Part shown: piece after piece, positions 26,347 to 36,600 of the stretch
Layout of the letters: each line of letters opens with the position of its first letter
Position numbering within the stretch: the first letter of the stretch is position 1
Assembly (NCBI RefSeq): GCF_011090385.1
Contig: NZ_SEWW01000004.1
Coordinates: 186,001 to 250,000 of the forward strand
Length of the DNA: 64,000 nucleotides
Reading direction: 5' to 3'
DNA from: Aquirufa beregesia
Lineage (GTDB): Bacteria; Bacteroidota; Bacteroidia; Cytophagales; Spirosomataceae
Notes under the pieces: model-generated
The model's input: the letters and a program-made list of their open reading frames with translations, nothing else
Told to the model about the DNA's origin: nothing
The model's database searches: none
Program-made: the position numbers and the translations under genes

Positions 26347-28179
26347 ATGTCTAATAAACAAAAAGAGTTCGACTGGGATCAGATCGATGGTAAAGGTTTC
26401 GGTGGCAATTACACTGCTGAGCAAAAGAAACAAATGGAAGCAGCCATTGAGGCTACTTTGAATTCGGTTACTGAGAAGGAAGTGGTGAAAGGTATTGTGG
26501 TGAGCAAAACAGACCGTGAAGTTATTGTAAACATTGGATTCAAATCTGACGGTTTGGTATCTGCTTCTGAGTTTCGTGATATGCCGGATTTGAAGGCAGG
26601 TGATGAAGTAGAAGTATATATTGAAAACCAAGAAGATTCAAACGGCCAATTGATTCTTTCTCGTAAGCTTGCGAAAGTGATGGGAGCTTGGATCAACATT
26701 GAGCGTGCTTTAGAAGAAGATACCATCATCAATGGTTTTGTAAAGCGTCGTACCAAAGGTGGTTTGATCGTAGATATTTTTGGAATCGAGGCTTTCTTGC
26801 CAGGTTCTCAAATTGATGTTAAGCCTATCCGTGATTTTGACATTTTTGTTGGTAAGAACATGGAGGTTAAAGTGGTTAAGATTAACCATACAAATGACAA
26901 CGTAGTTGTTTCTCATAAAGTATTGATCGAAAAAGATCTTGAGGAGCAGCGTCAATTAATCTTGAATAACTTAGAAAAGGGTCAAGTATTAGAAGGTGTA
27001 ATCAAAAACATGACTAATTTCGGTGTGTTCATCGATTTAGGTGGTGTAGATGGTTTATTGCACATTACAGATATCTCATGGGGTCGTATCAACCACCCTC
27101 AAGAGGTGTTGAAATTAGATCAGAAGATCCAAGTTGTTGTTTTAGATTTCGACGAGAACAAGAAGCGTATTTCTTTAGGAATGAAGCAGTTACAAGCTCA
27201 TCCTTGGGAAGCATTAGCTGTTGATGTTGAAGTTGGCTCTAAGGTAAAAGGTAAGATTGTTAACGTAGCAGATTACGGTGCATTCTTAGAAGTTTTATCA
27301 GGTGTTGAAGGTTTAATCCACGTGTCAGAAATGTCATGGTCTCAGCACTTACGTAATCCTCAAGATTTCTTGAAAGTTGGCGATGAAATGGAAGCCGTTG
27401 TGTTGACATTGGATCGTGCTGAGCGCAAGATGTCTTTAGGTATTAAGCAATTAACAGAAGATCCTTGGACTAAAACTGATTTATTGTCTAAATATGCTGT
27501 AGGTACTAAGCACAAAGGTACTGTTCGTAACTTGACTAACTTTGGTTTATTCCTTGAGTTAGAAGAAGGTATTGACGGTCTTGTTCACGTATCTGACTTA
27601 TCTTGGACTAAGAAAATCAAGCATCCATCTGAGTTTGTGAAAGTTGGAGATTCATTAGATGTTATCGTAATCGAATTAGATGCTGATAACCGTCGTTTGG
27701 CTCTTGGTCACAAACAATTAGAAGAAAACCCTTGGGATACATTTGAAAGTGTATTCACAGTAGGTTCTTCTCACAAAGCTACTATCATCTCTAAAAATGA
27801 TAAAATGGCTGTGTTAGAATTGCCATACGGTATTGAAGGTTTATCTCCATTGAAGCAATTGACTAAAGCAGATGAGTCTGTAGCGGAAGTTGGTGAGGCT
27901 TTGGATTTCATCGTTACGGAATTCCAAAAAGATGATCGTAAGATTATTCTTTCTCACACACGTACTTTCACTGCGCCAACTGCAGAGGAAACAGCAGCAG
28001 CTGCTAAGCCTGAAAAGAAAAAGGCAGCCGCTAAGTCTTCAGAAAAGACAACAGTAACAGCTGAAAAATCTACTATGGGTGATATCGGAGCTTTATCTGC
28101 CTTGAAAGAGCAGATGGAAGGTGCTGAGCGTGCTCAAGCGATCAAAAAATTGGAGAAAAAATCCAAGAAAGCTGAATAA
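26347..28179 (+). CDS. rpsA: 30S ribosomal protein S1
   Basis: The 610-aa RNA-binding protein has six S1 domains in a row; the clearest repeats are VIKNMTNFGVFIDLGGVDGL, KIVNVADYGAFLEVLSGVEG and TVRNLTNFGLFLELEEGIDG, each followed by an HI/HV-S/TDLSW-type segment. A Lys/Ala/Glu-rich tail follows. S1 helps 30S subunits bind mRNAs, which matters in Bacteroidota where Shine-Dalgarno sequences are weak. The start MSNKQKEFDWDQ at 26347 looks like the family start; an in-frame ATG at 26308 would add 13 residues. A perfect promoter lies upstream and a good terminator at 28199-28229. Confidence 0.96.
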   Translation: MSNKQKEFDWDQIDGKGFGGNYTAEQKKQMEAAIEATLNSVTEKEVVKGIVVSKTDREVIVNIGFKSDGLVSASEFRDMPDLKAGDEVEVYIENQEDSNGQLILSRKLAKVMGAWINIERALEEDTIINGFVKRRTKGGLIVDIFGIEAFLPGSQIDVKPIRDFDIFVGKNMEVKVVKINHTNDNVVVSHKVLIEKDLEEQRQLILNNLEKGQVLEGVIKNMTNFGVFIDLGGVDGLLHITDISWGRINHPQEVLKLDQKIQVVVLDFDENKKRISLGMKQLQAHPWEALAVDVEVGSKVKGKIVNVADYGAFLEVLSGVEGLIHVSEMSWSQHLRNPQDFLKVGDEMEAVVLTLDRAERKMSLGIKQLTEDPWTKTDLLSKYAVGTKHKGTVRNLTNFGLFLELEEGIDGLVHVSDLSWTKKIKHPSEFVKVGDSLDVIVIELDADNRRLALGHKQLEENPWDTFESVFTVGSSHKATIISKNDKMAVLELPYGIEGLSPLKQLTKADESVAEVGEALDFIVTEFQKDDRKIILSHTRTFTAPTAEETAAAAKPEKKKAAAKSSEKTTVTAEKSTMGDIGALSALKEQMEGAERAQAIKKLEKKSKKAE

Positions 28180-28198
28180 GTAAATTAAGGTTTGCTGG

Positions 28199-28229
28199 AA
28201 GGGGTTTGCGAAAGCAAGCCCCTTTTTTT
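28199..28229 (+). terminator. Intrinsic terminator after rpsA
   Basis: GGGGTTTGC pairs with GCAAGCCCC (one wobble) around a GAAA tetraloop and runs into T7. Confidence 0.92.
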
Positions 28230-28346
28230 ATGCCAAAGAATTTTATGGTTCAAATCATCAGTTTGATAAATGAACGGAATTAGTAAAATATCAAGAAATA
28301 GATTTGTCATTTGAAGTTTTTTTGACAATTTTACTAGGCTAAATAT

Positions 28347-28379
28347 AGATTTGTCAACGTTTCAAACGTTGACAAATCT
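28347..28379. repeat. Dispersed 33-nt palindrome, copy E (compensated variant)
   Basis: AGATTTGTCAACGTTT, centre C, then the exact reverse complement. It keeps the 16-1-16 layout and 11 of 16 arm bases of copies B, D and F; every changed base is changed on both arms. It lies 36 nt upstream of the Gfo/Idh/MocA gene start. A 12-nt stretch ATAGATTTGTCA is duplicated at 28298-28309 and 28345-28356. Confidence 0.8.
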
Positions 28380-28414
28380 TTGATAATTAATAACCTTTAA
28401 AACTAGCAAATACT

Positions 28415-29848
28415 ATGAGTAATCATTCTAGACGAGATTTTATTAAAAATGCGTCTGTCGCAGCTGCCTCGTTTTACATTGTCCCACGCCATGTACTTGG
28501 AAAAGGATATCAAGCACCATCCGATAAATTAAACATTATGGGAATTGGTGGCGGAGGAAAAGGATATAGTGATATCATGAACTCCTACAATAAAGGCGCT
28601 GAAAACATCGTCGCCATTGTAGATGTAGATGACCGTCAAGTTGCTAGAATTAAAAAGGACTTACCTAAAGCCAATTATTATAAAGACTTCCGTGCTGCCT
28701 TAGATAAAGAAGGTAATAATATAGATGCAGTCATCGTATCTACTCCTGACCATACGCACGCAACGATAGCCATGGAAGCCATGCGCCGTAAGAAGCACGT
28801 ATATGTTCAGAAGCCTTTGGCTCACGATATTTATGAGGCACGTATCATCGCAGAAAAAGCCAGAGAAATGCAAGTGGTTACCCAAATGGGAAATCAAGGT
28901 TCCTCAGGTGATGGTGTTAGAACCATGATCGAATGGTTTGACGGTGGTGTGATTGGAAAAGTACACTCGGTTCAGGTTTGGACAAACCGTCCCGTTTGGC
29001 CTCAAGGTATCAAATACCCAAGTGCTGGATTTGAAGTACCTAAAGAATTGGATTGGGATTTATGGTTAGGACCTGCCAAATACCGTGAGTATAATCCAGC
29101 TTTATTGCCATTCAAATGGAGAGGTTGGTGGGATTATGGTACCGGTGCTTTGGGAGATATGGGTTGTCACCTATTAGATCCTCCATTTAAAGTATTGGGT
29201 ATCCGTGATGCCATTGATGTGGAATGCTCTGTAGGATCCGTATTCTTGAATGATTGGGTTCCTGAGTGGATTCCAGAAGGATGCCCTCCTTCGTCTATGG
29301 TGACTTTACACTATGGTGCTACCAAGCGTAATCCATCTCCTGTAACCTTAACGTGGTATGATGGTGGTTTGCGTGCTCCTCATCCAGAAGGTATTCCATC
29401 AACAGATACTATTGGAGATCCAGATGGAAGTAATGGTGTAATCTTGATTGGTTCTAAAGGAATCATGACTTGCGGAACGTATGGTATGTATCCTAAAGTT
29501 TATAAAAATGGTAAGCAAGTGCCAGCAGAAGAACTTCCAAAAGCCAAATTACCTCGCGTAGTAGGGGGTGATGGTGGACATAATACCCAGTGGGTAGAGG
29601 CTTGTAAAGCAGGCTTTGGTAAGATGGAAGTGAGCTCTCCTTTTGACTATGCTGGGCCATTTACTGAATCCGTTTTGATGGGTAATTTAGCCATTCGTTC
29701 ATATATGCTTCGTGAAGGCGAAGGTAGAACAGCTAAATACATTGGTCGTCAGAAATTGAATTGGGATGCTACTAATATGCGCGTTACCAATTTTGAAGCA
29801 GCGAATCAGTTCGTAAGAAGAGAGTATCGCGCTGGCTGGACTTTGTAA
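28415..29848 (+). CDS. Gfo/Idh/MocA-family oxidoreductase, Tat-exported
   Basis: The 477-aa protein starts with a Tat signal (SRRDFIKNASVAAASFY). The NAD(P)-binding Rossmann fold has GIGGGGKGYSD, and the family's catalytic-lysine motif appears as VQKPLAHD. The C-terminal half (LWLGPAKYREYNPALLPFKWRGWWDYGTGALGDMGCHLLDPPF) is typical of the exported Bacteroidota/Planctomycetes subgroup, many of which act on glycosides or sugars with tightly bound cofactor. The substrate is unknown. It is monocistronic, with a palindromic repeat upstream and a strong terminator downstream. A related but distinct family member lies at 48049. Confidence 0.9.
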   Translation: MSNHSRRDFIKNASVAAASFYIVPRHVLGKGYQAPSDKLNIMGIGGGGKGYSDIMNSYNKGAENIVAIVDVDDRQVARIKKDLPKANYYKDFRAALDKEGNNIDAVIVSTPDHTHATIAMEAMRRKKHVYVQKPLAHDIYEARIIAEKAREMQVVTQMGNQGSSGDGVRTMIEWFDGGVIGKVHSVQVWTNRPVWPQGIKYPSAGFEVPKELDWDLWLGPAKYREYNPALLPFKWRGWWDYGTGALGDMGCHLLDPPFKVLGIRDAIDVECSVGSVFLNDWVPEWIPEGCPPSSMVTLHYGATKRNPSPVTLTWYDGGLRAPHPEGIPSTDTIGDPDGSNGVILIGSKGIMTCGTYGMYPKVYKNGKQVPAEELPKAKLPRVVGGDGGHNTQWVEACKAGFGKMEVSSPFDYAGPFTESVLMGNLAIRSYMLREGEGRTAKYIGRQKLNWDATNMRVTNFEAANQFVRREYRAGWTL

Positions 29849-29872
29849 TAAGTTTTTTATATCATTGTGATG

Positions 29873-29902
29873 AAAGGACGGGTTAATTCCCGTCCTTTTT
29901 TT
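29873..29902 (+). terminator. Intrinsic terminator after the Gfo/Idh/MocA gene
   Basis: AAAGGACGGG pairs perfectly with CCCGTCCTTT around a TTAATT loop, followed by a T-run. Confidence 0.92.
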
Positions 29903-29928
29903 ATTTTTGCCTACCCAAAATCTCTCTT

Positions 29929-30438
29929 ATGAAATTCGACTCCAATCTCCACAAATTAGCTGTTTTACAAGAAGTACAAACCTATATTGAAGAGGCAGGA
30001 TATCGAATCGTGGATCAAGATTTTACCAGACCTTGGGGTGGATTTTTTGTGTTGGATGAAAGCCAAGTAGGCCATTTTGTATCTCAATATTTCCCCCAAT
30101 TGAGCCTCGATGACATTCAAATTACCCAGAAACTCAGCCCTAAATTTTTAGTGGTTGCCCCTCATCAACGCCTATCTTGGCAATACCATTTTCGTCGGGC
30201 AGAAATTTGGACGGTCGTTCATGGCCCCATTGGTGTAGCCATATCATCTACTGATGAACAAGGGGATTATGATGTTTATCAAGAAGGAGACATCATTGAA
30301 TTACCCACAGGTCAAAGACACCGGCTGATTGGATTGGTACAATGGGGATTAGTGGCGGAAATTTGGCAACATACCGATTTGGCTCATCCTTCGGATGAAT
30401 CAGACATCGTTCGTTTGCAGGACGACTTTGGTCGATAA
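29929..30438 (+). CDS. Cupin protein, mannose-6-phosphate isomerase type II-like
   Basis: The 169-aa single-domain cupin contains RPWGGFFVLDES, then APHQRLSWQYHFRRAEIWTVVHG and EGDIIELPTGQRHRL, the metal-ligand pattern of the C-terminal isomerase domain of ManC/WbpW-type enzymes. It lacks the guanylyltransferase domain, so it would be a free-standing isomerase-like cupin; ketose/aldose phosphate isomerisation is possible but unproven. It stands between a Gfo/Idh/MocA gene and the efflux operon, with no obvious partner. Confidence 0.7.
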   Translation: MKFDSNLHKLAVLQEVQTYIEEAGYRIVDQDFTRPWGGFFVLDESQVGHFVSQYFPQLSLDDIQITQKLSPKFLVVAPHQRLSWQYHFRRAEIWTVVHGPIGVAISSTDEQGDYDVYQEGDIIELPTGQRHRLIGLVQWGLVAEIWQHTDLAHPSDESDIVRLQDDFGR

Positions 30439-30495
30439 ACCCAGCGCCATTCATCATTTATCCAAACCGATAATCTAAAAATAATGCTAAAAACT

Positions 30496-30525
30496 TTGTA
30501 GTACTTAAAAGTTTCCTTAGTTTTA
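30496..30525 (+). promoter_or_regulatory. Putative promoter of the TetR-efflux operon
   Basis: TTG at 30496-30498, a 19-nt spacer and TAGTTTTA at 30518-30525 differ from the consensus only in the last base. The TetR ATG is at 30555. Confidence 0.55.
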
Positions 30526-30554
30526 CGCTCTCGATTTTAAATAAAGTTACGGGC

Positions 30555-31154
30555 ATGAAATGTAGAATACTTGAAAAGGGGGCAGAATTGTACTTTCGAT
30601 ACGGTGTAAGATCCGTAACGATGGACACGATTGCTTCAGAATTGGGCATTTCTAAAAAAACGATTTATCAACATTTTCCTGATAAGGATGCCATGGTATA
30701 CCAGGTATTGGAATCTTTTATTCAAAATGATCAGTGTAAATGGGAAGATTTGAATAAAAACTCCAAGGATGTGATTCATAAAACCTTGCAATCGCTAGAA
30801 ATTATGAAGACCACTTTGTCTGAAATGAATCCTCGCCTAATGTTTGAAGTGAAGAAATATTTCCCTAAGGCATATGAATTATTTACTAAGTATAAAGAGG
30901 ATTGCATCATGAATTCCCTCAAAGTCGATTTGAAAACAGGCATAGAGCAAGGGTACTTCCGCCCAGAAATTGAAGTGGAATTAATTGCACGACTTCGCAT
31001 GGGAGAGGTGGATTTATCTTTTGATCCTAACTTTTATTCACATAGTAAACTGTCATTATTTGATACACAACAACTTTTATTGGATCATTTTATGCGAGGT
31101 ATTCTCACAGAAAAAGGTCTTTCTCTCTACTTATCTTACCAAAATAACAACTAA
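30555..31154 (+). CDS. TetR/AcrR-family transcriptional regulator
   Basis: The 199-aa protein has an N-terminal TetR helix-turn-helix (YGVRSVTMDTIASELGISKKTIYQHFPDKDAMVYQVL, about residues 15-50) and a helical ligand-binding C-terminal domain. It is the first gene of a four-gene operon with tolC-, MFP- and RND-like genes; the TolC-like ATG is 1 nt after its stop. It is therefore most likely the local, autoregulated repressor of the pump, as with AcrR. The inducer is unknown. Confidence 0.92.
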   Translation: MKCRILEKGAELYFRYGVRSVTMDTIASELGISKKTIYQHFPDKDAMVYQVLESFIQNDQCKWEDLNKNSKDVIHKTLQSLEIMKTTLSEMNPRLMFEVKKYFPKAYELFTKYKEDCIMNSLKVDLKTGIEQGYFRPEIEVELIARLRMGEVDLSFDPNFYSHSKLSLFDTQQLLLDHFMRGILTEKGLSLYLSYQNNN

Positions 31155-31155
31155 C

Positions 31156-32496
31156 ATGATTCGCCAAAAACTCAATTTTATCGGGCTATTTTGTTTCTTG
31201 TCATTGACGGGTATGGCTCAAAGTTTCAGTCTTAAAGAGGCTGTTGATTATGCCATCATTCACCATGTACAAGTGAAAAATAGTAATTTGGATTTGCAGA
31301 ATGCAAGTGCAAAAATTAATGAAATTAAAGCTATCGGTTTACCTCAAGTGAATGGAGGGGTTACATATACCAATAACTTAATCATTCAAAGGATGTTTAT
31401 TCCTGCCAAAACATTTAATCCAAATGCCGCTGAAGGTGAAATCATCGCAGCAGAATTCGGGGTGAAGAATTCAGGTATGGCCAATGTCGGTTTAAGCCAA
31501 TTGGTTTTCGATGGCACCTATTTACTAGGTTTGAAAGCTTCGGAAGTTTACAAAGAATTGTCGACTAAAAATTTGGTACAATCCAAGCAACAAGTGGCAG
31601 AAGGTGTCATGAAAGCCTATTACGGTATTTTAGTCAACGAGAAGCGTTTGCAGATTTTACAAGCCAATGTGGGTCGTTTGGATTCTTTATTAAAAGAGAC
31701 CAGAGCGCTAAATAAGCAGGGTTTTGTAGAAAAAATTGATGTTCAGCGTTTGGAAGTGCAATCCAATAATCTAAAAACGGAATTGGACAATGTAATCCGT
31801 ATTCAAGATTTGGGATATTCTTTATTGAAATTCCAAATGGGATACCCAATGGAAGAACCTATTCGTTTGTCGCTAACCCTAGAACAAGTGGATATGAAGT
31901 TTAATCCTATCGATGAAAACATGCCATTTAACTATGGAAACCGCATTGAATATTCCATTCTAAAAACACAAGAGGGATTGGCAGAATTGGATGTCCGTAG
32001 TCAAAAAGCAGGTTATTTGCCTCGACTATTGTTTAATTTGAGCTATGGCTTTACGACAGGTCGCAAAAACTTCGGAGATTTAATTAGTCAGCCTTGGTTC
32101 GACAATTCTACCTTAGGTTTTACCCTTCAAATTCCCATTTTTGATGGTTTCTCTAAGAAATATAAAACTATTCAGTCGCAGAATAACCTTCAAAAAGTCC
32201 GCCAGAGCTATGATTTAGTGAAGTCTTCTATTGATTTACAACGTAGCCAGTCCTTGATTACCTTGAAAAATTCATTGGAATCGTTGAAGGAGCAAAAAGC
32301 TAATTTGGATTTAGCCAATGAAATTTCTCGCGTGACTCGCGTGAAATACCAACAAGGCGTAGGTTCAAATTTAGAAGTGCTGAATGCTGAAACTTCCATC
32401 AAAGAATCTCAAGCCAATTATTTTACCTCCCTTTACAATGCCTTGATTGCTAAGGTAGAATTGGAAAAGGCCAACGGTACATTATATTCAGAATAA
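31156..32496 (+). CDS. TolC-family outer-membrane efflux channel
   Basis: The 446-aa protein has a cleavable signal peptide (LNFIGLFCFLSLTGMAQ). Two outer-membrane efflux protein repeats are visible: SFSLKEAVDYAIIHHVQVKNSNLDL at the start, and in the second half EYSILKTQEGLAELDVRSQKAGYLPRLLFNLSYG and VKYQQGVGSNLEVLNAETSIKESQ. The ATG at 31156 is chosen because the signal peptide follows directly; frames open further upstream lie within the TetR gene. It forms the exit duct for the RND pump encoded downstream. Confidence 0.94.
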   Translation: MIRQKLNFIGLFCFLSLTGMAQSFSLKEAVDYAIIHHVQVKNSNLDLQNASAKINEIKAIGLPQVNGGVTYTNNLIIQRMFIPAKTFNPNAAEGEIIAAEFGVKNSGMANVGLSQLVFDGTYLLGLKASEVYKELSTKNLVQSKQQVAEGVMKAYYGILVNEKRLQILQANVGRLDSLLKETRALNKQGFVEKIDVQRLEVQSNNLKTELDNVIRIQDLGYSLLKFQMGYPMEEPIRLSLTLEQVDMKFNPIDENMPFNYGNRIEYSILKTQEGLAELDVRSQKAGYLPRLLFNLSYGFTTGRKNFGDLISQPWFDNSTLGFTLQIPIFDGFSKKYKTIQSQNNLQKVRQSYDLVKSSIDLQRSQSLITLKNSLESLKEQKANLDLANEISRVTRVKYQQGVGSNLEVLNAETSIKESQANYFTSLYNALIAKVELEKANGTLYSE

Positions 32497-32517
32497 CACG
32501 ATTTTAACAAATATCAT

Positions 32518-33630
32518 ATGAAAAATCTTACCATTTTATTAACCGCTGTATTACTTGTTGCATCTTGCTCCAAGTCAGTAGATAAAAAACAAGAGTTAGC
32601 TGATTTGAAGAAGCAAGCTCAAGAAATTAATACTCAAATCGTTGCCATCGAAAAGGAGATTGGCAAAGAGAATCCAAAAACGGCTGAAAAAGTAGTTGCC
32701 GTAGGAGTAAGTCCTATTCAAGCTCAAACTTTCAACCACTTTGTGGAAGCTCAAGGTTCTGTATTGGCAGAAAATACCGTTTTAGTTAGTCCTCAAACAG
32801 CTGGAGCTATCCTTACTTTGCCTGTAGTGGCTGGTCAAACCATCAAAAAAGGACAATTGATTGCCACATTGGACAACAATATTTTGAAGGAATCTATGGA
32901 AGAAGTAAGACATCAATTGACTTTGGCCAAAATTCTTTTTGACAAACAAAAGTCATTGTGGGATCAACAAATTGGAACAGAAGTTCAGTATTTGAGTGCT
33001 AAGTCGAATAAAGAATCCTTGGAAAAACGCTTAGTTACCTTACAAGCTCAACTGTCTATGTCGAAAGTGATTGCTCCGATTTCTGGAACCATTGAAATTG
33101 TTCGTCAAAAAGCAGGTGAAATGGCTTCTCCAGGTTTACCCATCATACAAATTGTGAATTTAGGTAACTTGAAAGTGGCGGCTAAAATTTCTGATACCTA
33201 TGTTGGATCTGTGAAAGTAGGTGATCCTATCGTGATTAAATTCCCAGATATTAACAAAGAAGTTAAGGCTCGAATTACATTGGTTTCTCAATTGGTGAAC
33301 CCATTGTCTCGTACTTTTGATATCGAAGCACGTATTCCGAATGTAGGAAATGAATTAAAGCCAAATCAATTGGCGGTGATCAACATCAATGATGTTTCAA
33401 AAGCAAATGCCATTGTATTGGATGAAAATTTAATCCAAAAAACGGAAAAGGGAAATTTGATTTATGTGGCTGTTGATGAAGCTGGTAAGAAAGTAGCACG
33501 TGCACGTCAAGTGTCGATTGGCTTATCTTACAATGGTCAAGCCGAAATTACTTCTGGAATTAAAGCGGGAGACCAAATCATCACCCAAGGCTACCAAGAT
33601 TTAGTTGACGGTCAAGCCATTTCATTCTAA
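32518..33630 (+). CDS. RND efflux periplasmic adaptor (MFP/HlyD family) lipoprotein
   Basis: The 370-aa protein has a signal peptide with lipobox (LLVASC). It shows a coiled-coil segment at residues about 22-45, a biotinyl-lipoyl-like domain (LVSPQTAGAILTLPVVAGQTIKKGQLIATLDN), an alpha-hairpin, the second lipoyl half (VIAPISGTIEIVRQKAGEMASPGLPIIQIVNL) and the beta-barrel and membrane-proximal domains. It bridges the TolC-like and RND proteins. It sits 21 nt after the TolC-like gene and 18 nt before the RND gene. Confidence 0.95.
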   Translation: MKNLTILLTAVLLVASCSKSVDKKQELADLKKQAQEINTQIVAIEKEIGKENPKTAEKVVAVGVSPIQAQTFNHFVEAQGSVLAENTVLVSPQTAGAILTLPVVAGQTIKKGQLIATLDNNILKESMEEVRHQLTLAKILFDKQKSLWDQQIGTEVQYLSAKSNKESLEKRLVTLQAQLSMSKVIAPISGTIEIVRQKAGEMASPGLPIIQIVNLGNLKVAAKISDTYVGSVKVGDPIVIKFPDINKEVKARITLVSQLVNPLSRTFDIEARIPNVGNELKPNQLAVININDVSKANAIVLDENLIQKTEKGNLIYVAVDEAGKKVARARQVSIGLSYNGQAEITSGIKAGDQIITQGYQDLVDGQAISF

Positions 33631-33648
33631 TCTGAAAGAATCCACAAC

Positions 33649-36600
33649 ATGGAAAAAAATATAAAAAACGAACAATTGCCCGAAGGAAAAGGACTAATCT
33701 ATAATATGATAGAATGGTTAGGGCATAATCGTACGACCATTTACATCTTTACCTTCATCATTTTTGTGGCAGGTATAGGTATCTACAAACAATTGCCAAA
33801 AGAGCAATTCCCAGATATCGTAGTTCCGCAAATGGTGGTACAAACGGTATATGCAGGTACTACACCAACGGACATAGAAAATGTGATTAATAAGCCCATT
33901 GAAAAGCAATTAAAAGCAGTTACTGGGGTTAAAAGCGTTAAATCAAATGCTTTGCAGGATGTATCTGTGATCATCATTGAGTTCAATACCGATGTATCTG
34001 TACCTGTGGCTAAACAGCGTGTACAAGATGCCGTGGATAAGTCCATCGCAGATTTGCCTAAAGATTTGACTAGACAACCATCCGTGGCAGAGGTGAATTT
34101 TTCAGAATTCCCTATCATGAACATCAACATTGCGGGAGATTATCCTTTGGATAAATTGAAAAAATACGCAGAGGATTTGCAAGATGAAATTGAAGGAATG
34201 CCTGAAATTAATCGTGTAGATATCATTGGTGCTTTAAAACGTGAGGTTCAAATCAATTTGGATTTGGCGAAAATGCAGAGCTATGGTTTGACTTTCTACG
34301 ATATACAATCGGTAGTACAAGGAGAAAATGTGAATATTTCAGGAGGAGAGCTTCCTGTAAATGGTGTGAGACGTGCCCTGCGTGTGACAGGAGAGTTCAA
34401 AAGCATGGAGCAATTGTCTAGCATCATCATTCGTTCGAGTACAGGTGCCGTAGTACGACTAAAAGACGTAGCTGATGTGCAAGATAGTTTTGAAGAGAAA
34501 CAAGATTTTGCTCGCTTAAACAATAAGTCCGTTATTACATTAAACGTCATCAAACGTGCGGGGGCCAACTTAATTGATGCGGCTGATCGTATTGAAAAAA
34601 CGATAGAAGATTACAAAGAAACACGTTTCCCAAGTGGTTTGACTGTTTCCATTACAGCGGATCAGTCGGAAAGAACTCGTGGAGATTTAGCGGATTTGAT
34701 TAATACCGTTATCTTGGGTTTCGTTTTCGTAGTAATCGTATTGATGTTCTTCATGGGTGTGCGTGATGCTGCTTTTGTGGGATTATCTGTACCACTATCG
34801 GCCTTATTGACATTCTTATTCATGCCTGGCTTTGATTTTACTTTGAATACTATTGTGCTTTTCGCCTTCTTGTTGAGCTTAGGTATTGTGGTAGATGATG
34901 CCATTGTGGTGATTGAAAATGCCCACCGTTTGTTTAACAATTTCAAGAAATTGAGTATTGTCGAGGCGGTTAAATTAGCCGCTTCAGAAGTTTTTGTGCC
35001 AGTATTATCGGGTACATTAACCACCATTTCACCTTTCTTGCCATTATTATTCTGGCCAGGTATCGTCGGTGAATTCATGAAATTCTTGCCGATTACGTTA
35101 ATCATTACCTTGTTTGCTTCTTTATTCGTAGCCTACGTGATGAATCCCGTATTTGCGATGTCATTCATGAAGCGTCATGATGAAGAGGTGAATGATGTGA
35201 AGAATCCTAAATTTTCAGATATTCGTAAGACTGTATTTGTCCTATTGAGTCTTACTTTAGGGGGCTATGTTTTAGGCTTCCAATTAGGTCATTTTGGATT
35301 CGGTAATTTCTTCCTATTTGCGGTAATTATTTATGTGTTCAATCACTTCGTGGTAACACCGAAATGGATTGTGCCTTTCCAAGATAAAACTTTACCAGCA
35401 TTCAAGAATGCCTACCGTCGAGTGATATCATGGGTATTAGAAGGACCTAGACCTATTTATGCGGTATTGGCTTCTTTCGGTCTATTGGTATTCTCATTCA
35501 TGTTATTTGGTATCGTGAAACCAAAGGTGATTTTCTTCCCTTCAGGTGATCCAGATTATGTCTATATCTATGCTAAAATGCCGATAGGAACGGATGCTGT
35601 GGTGACAGATTCCATGACCAAGGTGATTGAAGGCAGGGTATTTACTTTCTTGAAGAAAGAGCAAGCGATGAAAATTGTCAATTCCGTTATTTCCAACGTA
35701 GGTAAAAACGCGGGAGATCCGATGAATCCAGATCGTAGTGCTACTCCTCATAAAAGTAAAGTGACGATAGCGTTTGAGAAGGTTCAAATGCGTGGTGGAT
35801 TGTCGACACAAGATTTATTGACTAAACTTCAAAACTCGTTCAAGACAAATCCTATTCCAGGAGTGGAAATGGCGATTGAGCGTGAAAGAAATGGTCCTCC
35901 AACAGGTAAGCCTATCTCCATTGAGATTTCGGGTGATGACTTTGGTGTATTATTGGATTTAGAGAAAAAAGTACTGAATACGATTCAAAAAGCAGGTGTC
36001 CAAGGTATCCAAGAGTTGAAGTCGGACTTAGTAACCAATAAGCCTGAAATTATCGTGGATGTGAATCGTGAGAAGGCCAGTAGAGAAGGTATTTCCTCAG
36101 CTCAAGTGGCCATGGCTATTCGTGGGGCATTGTTTGGTGTTGAAATTTCTAAATACCGTGACGTTAAAGATGAGTATCCAATTCAATTACGTTTGAAAGG
36201 TAACTCGAGAAATCAAATTGAAAAATTGCTTTCCATGAATATCACCTATCGTGATATGAATTCAGGAGGTTTATTGCGCCAAGTACCCTTGAGCTCCATA
36301 GCAGATATTCGTTATGCTTCTTCATTCAGCCAGATCAATCGTAAAAACCAAGAGCGTGTAGTAACCCTAGGTTCCGATGTGATTGAAGGCTATAATGCCA
36401 ATGAGATTGTGGCGGAATTGAATAGTTTATTTGAAACTATGGAATTACCTCAAGGCTATAAGATTAAGATGGGTGGAGAGCAAGAGCAACAGCAAGAAAC
36501 GGGTGCATTCTTAGGAATTGCTTTTATCTCGGCCTTGATTTTGATTTACTTAATCTTGGTGACCCAGTTTAACTCAGCAGTGAAACCTCTTATTATTTTC

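Noticed and set aside
30985-31155. TolC-like gene starting inside the TetR gene
   Set aside because: The region in that frame is antisense-like filler over TetR codons; the signal peptide begins at ATG 31156, 1 nt after the TetR stop.
34662-35105. Antisense open frame inside the RND pump gene
   Set aside because: It has low-complexity composition (K/N/T/S rich) mirrored from hydrophobic codons, no start context and no family resemblance; a shadow of the pump gene.
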